Source: Telmatactis stephensoni
Taxonomy: Eukaryota; Cnidaria; Anthozoa; Actiniaria; Isophelliidae
NCBI GenBank assembly: GCA_029948255.1
Contig: JALIZF010001765.1
Coordinates: 496,001 to 560,000 of the forward strand
Length of the DNA: 64,000 bases
Direction: 5' to 3'
Numbering within the stretch: position 1 is the first letter of the stretch; each line of letters starts with the position of its first letter. Below the pieces are notes generated by a model. It saw nothing but the letters and a program-made list of their open reading frames with translations. It was not told where the DNA came from and did not search any database. Of this stretch, positions 58,594-64,000 are shown piece after piece. The position numbers were made by a program, and so were the translations under genes.

Positions 58594-61500
58594 ATGTTGG
58601 AGTTAGCATTTTATGCACTAGCAATTTTCCTAGTGTGCCCTGTGCAGATCCGTGGTCACTCGACTTCTCGCCATGAGCTTCGTGGCATAACGAGGAACTA
58701 CTACATTGCCGCTGTTGAAAAAGATTGGGATTACGCTCCTAGTGGTTTCAATAAAGCAAAAGGAACAAAACTCACCGAGGACAGGTTTGTGAAATAGAAG
58801 AACGAATGTAGAATGCAGAACGTGTGAAATCGTGCATAAAATGTATTGTGTTACTGAAACTTGATGACAGGCGCTGACACGCTGTTGATGGCAATTGTTC
58901 ACGCAAACATCACGCTGGGTCTTGGACAAGAATTTCATTTAGATTTAGGGGTTTTTGTTCATCATACAGTACTTTATTTTTTTTTTACAAATGTACCAAA
59001 CAACATAACAACTTGCTGGGCTAGTCGTAGAAAAATAAATTCGTGCACGAGAAAAATTTTTTACAGATGGATTTGAAAAGCTCACATCACTATAAATAGT
59101 AAGCAACCAGGAAATATTTCTTCCGCATGGTTAGCAGCGTATTGGCTCCGTTTTATCCGTATGACATCTTGATTTGGAACTGATCCAATCGATCTTTGAT
59201 ATTTACACAGATACAGTCATATGTCTAAATATGAGCAATGGCTCAGATGGCTGTCAGGTTTTTATTGATTTATTCTATTTCGGTTTGATTTTGTTTTGAG
59301 TCATCCGTTCACGCTGATTGTACACATTTTGGAAGTATGCCATGATTTAATTGTCATGCCACGGTAAAATCTACATCTTGCGTTTGTAAGCTCGACTTGT
59401 AGCCCGAGTACTAGTTACGTTAACTCGGGTATGGCAAGCCGATTGTAGCAATATTCAATACCATCTCTTGTTCAAACATTCAACAAGATTTCAATCAATT
59501 AATGACATATTCAACTATTCAATTCAATGACCTCTTTATTCACTAGATTAAAAACAAATCCTGTGATGCGCATAACAAAATAAACTAAACTAAAATATAT
59601 ATAATAATAATAATAATAATAATACATTTATATAGCGCCTATCCAGATCTGTTCTAAGCACTTTACAATACAAAACAAACCGAGGTAGACCAAGAGCTTA
59701 GGTTGGCGCCTTTGGCTGCCTCTACACAGTCCATACCACGATACTACTCAACATTTTACAATAATTTTAAACAAAATCATATTACAACCACAGCTATTAT
59801 AAGAAACAAAACATAACTCAAAAATATGTGCATGATGGCCGTTGGCTCAGTTGAGCTCATCCGCCCTTTGAAAGGTCTTGTTTTTAATCCTGCCTGGGTG
59901 TCATGCCACCCTCCTCACCAACAAAAAAGCTGGTGGGGGAGCCAGTTTAGACGCCGACGACCCGTCCATGTGGCAGGTAGTACTGGGTTACATGTTACCA
60001 GTAGCAGGCTCCAGCCTGACCTGACCTGAATTCAGGTAATATATATAATATATATATATAAGAATATATAATATATATATAAGAATACCTAAAATGCTAA
60101 TTTAAAAATACTGACTAATATTTAAATATTAATCTATTTGAAAAACTATTCTTAAAACGTTCAGTATTGATAACAGGCATGATGGCATTATTCAACTATT
60201 CAATCTTTTATTCAACTATTCAACAAACAATTCAACTATTCAATCTTTTATTCAACTATTCAATCTTTTATTCAACTATTCAACAAACAATTCAACTATT
60301 CAATCTTTTATTCAACTTTGAGTATGAGTAAGACATTCGAAGCCATCTTTTAACTTCAAGTAGATGCATCCTTGGCCCGCTAAAAGTAGTATTTCTTTGA
60401 AGGCAAAATCACCGGCCATAACAGGCTTTGTTAGTTTCCTCCTATTTGCCTTCATGAATTCCAAATCTCCTCCTACAATAACTGGGTATTTGAGCTGGAT
60501 GGCTTCTTCTAGCTTTTTTCTTATGTCCGCCTCACTCGACCCATTAAAGAATTGAGGGTCACAAAGCCTCTTAGCAAGATGGAGTCGTCCTCCAGAACAA
60601 ATGATCCACGGTCAGTGTCTGCAATACCGTATTTACTCGAATAAGCGCCTCCCCCGAATAGGCGCCTCCCCCAAATAAGCGCCCCCTTTGGACAAAAAAA
60701 TAATAATAAGCGCCTCCCTCGAATAAGCGCCTCGCACCTCGTTATAGCATACTAATACCAGTACTGTTGTAGTAGTATAACATTGATATTATTGATATTA
60801 AAAGAAAAACATACTTTGGCAGTTGTGTATGCGTTTCCTCCCGCTGAATAAGCGCGCCTCCCTCGAATAAGCGCCTCCCCCGAATAAGCGCCCCGTTTTA
60901 GGCATGAAAAAAAATTAATAAGCGCCGGGGCGCTTATTCGAGTAAATACGGTATCTCCTTCTGATTCAAAGCTGAGCAGCACAAACTCGAACGTTTTCTC
61001 TAAAATGGGCTTTGCCTTTTTACTCGCTGGAGCATTTGGCTTATCTGAGGAGGACATGGCTCTCAAGCGCTCTCTATGATTAAGTCTGTTGAAAGCTCCT
61101 CGACTGGCGGAGCTATTCGCCATGGATCGGGCTCTCTGAACGGTTGAGCTCACAGAAGACATGGCTGCTTGAAGCCCTGTGTTGAAACTTGTGCTTGGTT
61201 CTGATCCACGCGTTGACCCATTTAACCGATCAACAATTTTGCCAGCCTCCTTCAAGCAGGAGGCCAGTTCTTGTAAGTTTTTCTCCATTTTTATCAATGA
61301 ATGATTTCCCGCCTTCACAGATTACTTGATTACAGCAAAGACTTTCGGGAAAGACACAGGGAACCCATCAAGCTTCTTTTCGTTGTCCGCAACTATCGGG
61401 TCTGAATGCGGGATTGAATAGTTGAATTGTTTGTTGAATAGTTGAATAAAAGATTGAATAGTTGAATTGTTTGTTGAATACTTGAATACTGAAAGATTGA

Positions 61501-63605
61501 ATAGTTGAATAAAAGATTGAATAGACCCATTGTTTTCTTTTGTTGCAATACAACTAGTATTAGACACTATTAAACACTGACTATTAGTAATTGTTTCACA
61601 GTCCGATGAAAATCACTCTAGTTGAATAAGAGATTGAATAGTTAAATAAAAGATTGAATAGTTGAATTGGTCGTTGAATGGTTGAATACATGGTTGAATA
61701 GTTGAATTGGTCGTTGAATGGTTGAATAAGGTGTTGAATTGAATAGTTGAATATGTCATTGAATTGATTGAAATCTTGTTGAATGTTTGAACAAGAGATG
61801 GTATTGAAGTATTGCTACAATCGGCTTGCCATACTCGGGTTCGTGGCAACCCACCTTGTGTATAATTAATTCTCAATTTTTGAGAAACAGCAAACCAACC
61901 TTTTGCTCACCGCAAAAACACAAGACTTATCTGTTATGAATATCAAAGCAAGGTCTCCTTTCTTTCAAGCAACCATCCTTGGAGTCCCTGGAGGACGTCA
62001 AGCAACTTTTTTATACGAGATTACCGGTATTCCTGTGGTGAAAGTTAACATATTCTTACTGCGGTTTTCGATATTCTGCGAATTGTGACCTTCAAACAGT
62101 CCGTTGGGATTTGGTTATCGCTGAATACAAAAAGCTTTTAAGGACGTTCATGGGCAAAAGATCCTCTAGACAGAATTTTTTAAAATTTTGCATGATGAAA
62201 GAAAAACATATAAGAAGTAAAACAAGCAAATAAAAAATGGGGGTCACCGACTTCGTTTAGCCGTCAGATTTCTTCGAAGTTTAGCCTATTTGCGGTTAAA
62301 ACACACCAATAGTGCAAGAATGGAAAGCTGTAGAAAAGGAGCCATATTTTCCTGAAAAATAAAAAAATGTCCTCATACCTAACAAATTTATAGAAATAGA
62401 CCGAATGAGTAATAAACTTAAGTTTTTTTGCGTAGAAAAGTAGAATCATGGAATGTTGTTGGGCTAAATGTACAGACATGTAGGCTCCAAATTACGCGAA
62501 ATTCTATTCCAACTGCACAAAGATATGTAATTTCTCGCCGTGAGCTGAAAAAGATTGAAATTACACTCCTAGTGGTTTCAATAAAACAAAAGGAACAAAA
62601 CTCACTGAGGACAGGTTTTTGAAATAGGACTGAAAATCCGTAATAAAGTGACCAGATTGTGTAAAGGGGGAGCACGTAGTTGGTTGTATCGCGAGGGCGT
62701 TAGTCATGTGTGTGACATATCAAAAAGTGGTGAGATAATATCAAAGTCAAATCTAATCTCGCCATTGGATTTTAATTGTATTCCCAGAACCTACACTCAA
62801 TGCATGAGTATATCACATGTCTAGCCTCCTCCGCAGGCAACTGTTCGCATTTTCGCTTTGGGCCTCCTGTGTTAAAGACACGTAGTGGCCTGGACGCCAA
62901 AATTTCGCACAGGAAGCCCAAAAGGTTGCCTGCAGAGGAGGCTATCACATGTCCTGATAGCGCAAATCCAACGGTTCTGACGATGTTCCTAACTTTGTAA
63001 AAGTCATATGTCCCGGTGTGTTCAATTTTCGGAGTTCACAAATTTCACGCAATGAGCTTTTATCAGGTATTTTTAAATTCGTAAAACAGAAAAAGAATTA
63101 CCATAGCTGGAAAGAGCATGTTAAAATTAGCAAGACAGTGAAGTTTGAAGGAATTAAATCTAAAACTCGCGAGAATATGAATTTTTGAAAAGTGTGCGCA
63201 TCTCTTGCACCTACCAGTGAATGTTTTCATACAAAATTTCGATTTCTGAAAATTCATATCTTCGTGAGTTTGAAAGTTATTTCATTCAAACTTCACAGTT
63301 TTACTAATTTTGACGTGCTCTTTCCAGCTATGGTAATTATATTTCTGTACTGTGACTTTTGGAATTACATGATAAAAGCTCATTCAAATTTCGATTTCTT
63401 TTCATTTCAGTGACGCCGCAGTGTTCAGTACCAGAGGTGCTACCACAATTGGTACAGTCTACAAGAAAGTCATTTATCGCGCTTACACTGATGACTCATT
63501 CACCGAAGAAAAATCCCATCCAGAACATCTTGGTGTACTTGGCCCTCTCATCTCCGCTGAAGTGGGAGACGTGATTAAAGTTCACTTTAAGAACAATGCA
63601 AAAAG
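58594..63605 (+). CDS. Ceruloplasmin/hephaestin-type multicopper oxidase, 5' part only
   Basis: Exon 1 is 58594-58784 and exon 2 63411-63605; GT-AG, phase 2. The gene continues past the window. This family oxidises Fe2+ to Fe3+ using copper centres, as a secreted or membrane-anchored enzyme. Seen: signal peptide [15 protein letters not shown]; the domain 1 opening [20 protein letters not shown]; then [34 protein letters not shown] and KNNAKR, matching the first cupredoxin domain up to just before the first copper-ligand motif. That motif is not in the called exons. The frame stays open beyond the weak donor (GTGTGG) as [10 protein letters not shown], which looks like a damaged HPHG site, so the exon end is uncertain. 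The first ATG after the shared promoter precedes the signal peptide. Intron 1 (4.6 kb) holds a transposon and a decayed copy of exon 1. Ferroxidase rather than clotting-factor function is inferred. Confidence 0.88.
59600..59665 (+). mobile_element. SINE-type tail (ATTTATATAGCGCCTATCC)
   Basis: An (AAT)n tract followed by ATTTATATAGCGCCTATCCA and AAGCACTTTACAAT. Same family, opposite orientation, as 3232-3312. Confidence 0.6.
59836..60028 (+). mobile_element. Degenerate tRNA-derived SINE fragment
   Basis: An A-box-like GGCTCAGTTGAG and a B-box-like GTTTTTAATCC lie about 45 bp apart, as in a decayed tRNA head. It is followed by a GCTGGTGGGGGAGCCAGTTT segment and TGACCTGACCTGAA. No functional tRNA is plausible. 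Confidence 0.45.
60340..61318 (-). pseudogene. Broken transposon-carried ORF with MITE insertion
   Basis: From 61318 a frame starts [20 protein letters not shown], continues through a Ser-rich stretch with KKAKPILEK, and is then cut by the MITE at 60625-60953. Beyond it the frame resumes ([12 protein letters not shown]), then shifts by one base. The shifted frame has [20 protein letters not shown] and [14 protein letters not shown]. From memory, similar blocks occur in repetitive cnidarian proteins that also carry HECT domains, but this is not established here. It lies inside the inverted-repeat element. Confidence 0.45.
60625..60953. mobile_element. 329-bp MITE, ACCGTATTTACTCGAATAAG ends, copy 2
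   Basis: Same length, ends and core as 46391-46719, in opposite orientation. It interrupts the ORF at 60340-61318. Removing the element together with one TA leaves that frame open across the site, which supports a TA target duplication. Confidence 0.85.
62532..62626 (+). pseudogene. Decayed duplicate of oxidase exon 1 in intron 1
   Basis: TCTCGCCGTGAGCTG, AAAAAGATTG and CCTAGTGGTTTCAATAAA, up to ACTGAGGACAGGTTTTTGAA, copy the 3' half of exon 1 and the start of its intron (58666-58796). There is an internal deletion of roughly 35 bp, and the Trp codon of KDWDY has become TGA, so it could not encode the same peptide. The donor-side sequence is kept. Confidence 0.8.
62824..62942. mobile_element. 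MITE with TCACATGTC target duplication
   Basis: Ends TAGCCTCCTCCGCAGGCAAC and GTTGCCTGCAGAGGAGGCTA are nearly perfect inverted repeats. TCACATGTC lies directly on both sides, a 9-bp duplication. Same family as 7708-7967 and 22242-22413. Confidence 0.85.
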
Positions 63606-64000
63606 GTGTGGAGTATATCACCCAGGAGTATTTCTCTGTCATTTATATATTTCCGTTTGACTTGTTAGCTTTGTTACAATTCTTGTGAGTAGCAAAATTG
63701 CGGACGATGAGGGACAAGCAAGCGCATTGCTCTATTTTATATGATTGCCTTAATTCTGCAGTCTTTGCAACAAAAAATTGCGCCACCTCGAATAATTCAA
63801 AATCCGTTTATACGAATTTCTCCAAAGTTCGTATGCTACTAGGCAAAGTCCTAAACATTAATGCCTTCTGTGTCGTTTTATAAGTTTGAGTCGAAAAACG
63901 CGTAGAATTGCTTGGAATCTAAAACGGTGACGTCATCGTTTCGTCGCTATGGTAACCCCGATGTAAACAAAACACATACCATTAAAATCTTCAGTCTTTA

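Larger units (their letters stand above)
59421..61841. mobile_element. 2.4-kb composite element with TTCAACTATTCAAT subterminal arrays
   Basis: The left end GGGTATGGCAAGCCGATTGT and about 110 bp after it are the imperfect complement of the right end (about 61730-61841). Inside, TTCAACTATTCAATC repeats (60183-60318) face TTGAATAGTTGAATA repeats in the opposite sense (61410-61530, 61617-61745). The centre holds a broken minus-strand ORF, a 329-bp MITE and, in the right arm, a half MITE (61529-61620). It lies in intron 1 of the oxidase gene. Confidence 0.7.

Noticed and set aside
1..64000. CRISPR arrays, operons and bacterial ribosome binding sites
   Set aside because: The regular repeats found are minisatellites without spacers, and the genes are spliced eukaryotic genes.

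Overview
The window is animal nuclear DNA: intron-rich genes with GT-AG splice sites, large AT-rich introns, and dense short inverted-repeat transposons, tRNA-derived SINEs and minisatellites. Gene content (an OSCA/TMEM63-type channel, an STN1-like telomere protein, a one-lobe transferrin, a ceruloplasmin/hephaestin-type oxidase, a rhodopsin-type receptor) and repeat style suggest a marine invertebrate. An anthozoan cnidarian (stony coral or relative) is most likely, but that is inference.

Layout. 1-3.3 kb: no gene; a 436-bp tandem duplication. 3.35-4.50 kb (+): intronless class A GPCR broken between TM4 and TM5. 4.7-11.6 kb: transposon debris, one SINE and six short inverted-repeat elements. 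11.64-21.38 kb (+): a 12-exon OSCA/TMEM63 (CSC1-like) channel gene of 732 aa, with a probable MULE-type MITE in intron 3 and an array of splice-donor-like minisatellite units in intron 11. 24.83-27.63 kb (-): a six-exon STN1-like gene of 299 aa, convergent with the channel gene. 27.6-28.8 kb: CCAAT-rich, palindromic upstream region. 28.8-31.4 kb: a tentative spliced (+) transcript with a degenerate exon duplicate. 35-43.8 kb: about 9 kb of several degenerate tandem-repeat families with no credible gene. 44.8-47.2 kb: a cluster of MITEs. 47.34-58.02 kb (-): a six-exon single-lobe transferrin (401 aa) with a signal peptide, all four iron ligands and a hydrophobic C-terminal tail. 58.59-64.0 kb (+): the first two exons of a multicopper oxidase of the ceruloplasmin/hephaestin type, running off the window.

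The most interesting feature is the last pair. The iron-binding transferrin and the candidate ferroxidase are head to head with only 577 bp between start codons. Copper ferroxidases make Fe3+ and transferrin binds Fe3+, so the two could form a co-regulated extracellular iron-handling module. This is inference from arrangement and family knowledge. Other notable signals: a substituted anion-site Arg in the transferrin, a perfect 66-bp palindrome in its first intron, three elements with subterminal repeat arrays in the introns of the pair, a degenerate second copy of oxidase exon 1, and a MITE inserted at TA in a transposon ORF. Exon joins were deduced by hand from reading frame, splice consensus and family resemblance; no alignment or transcript data were available.
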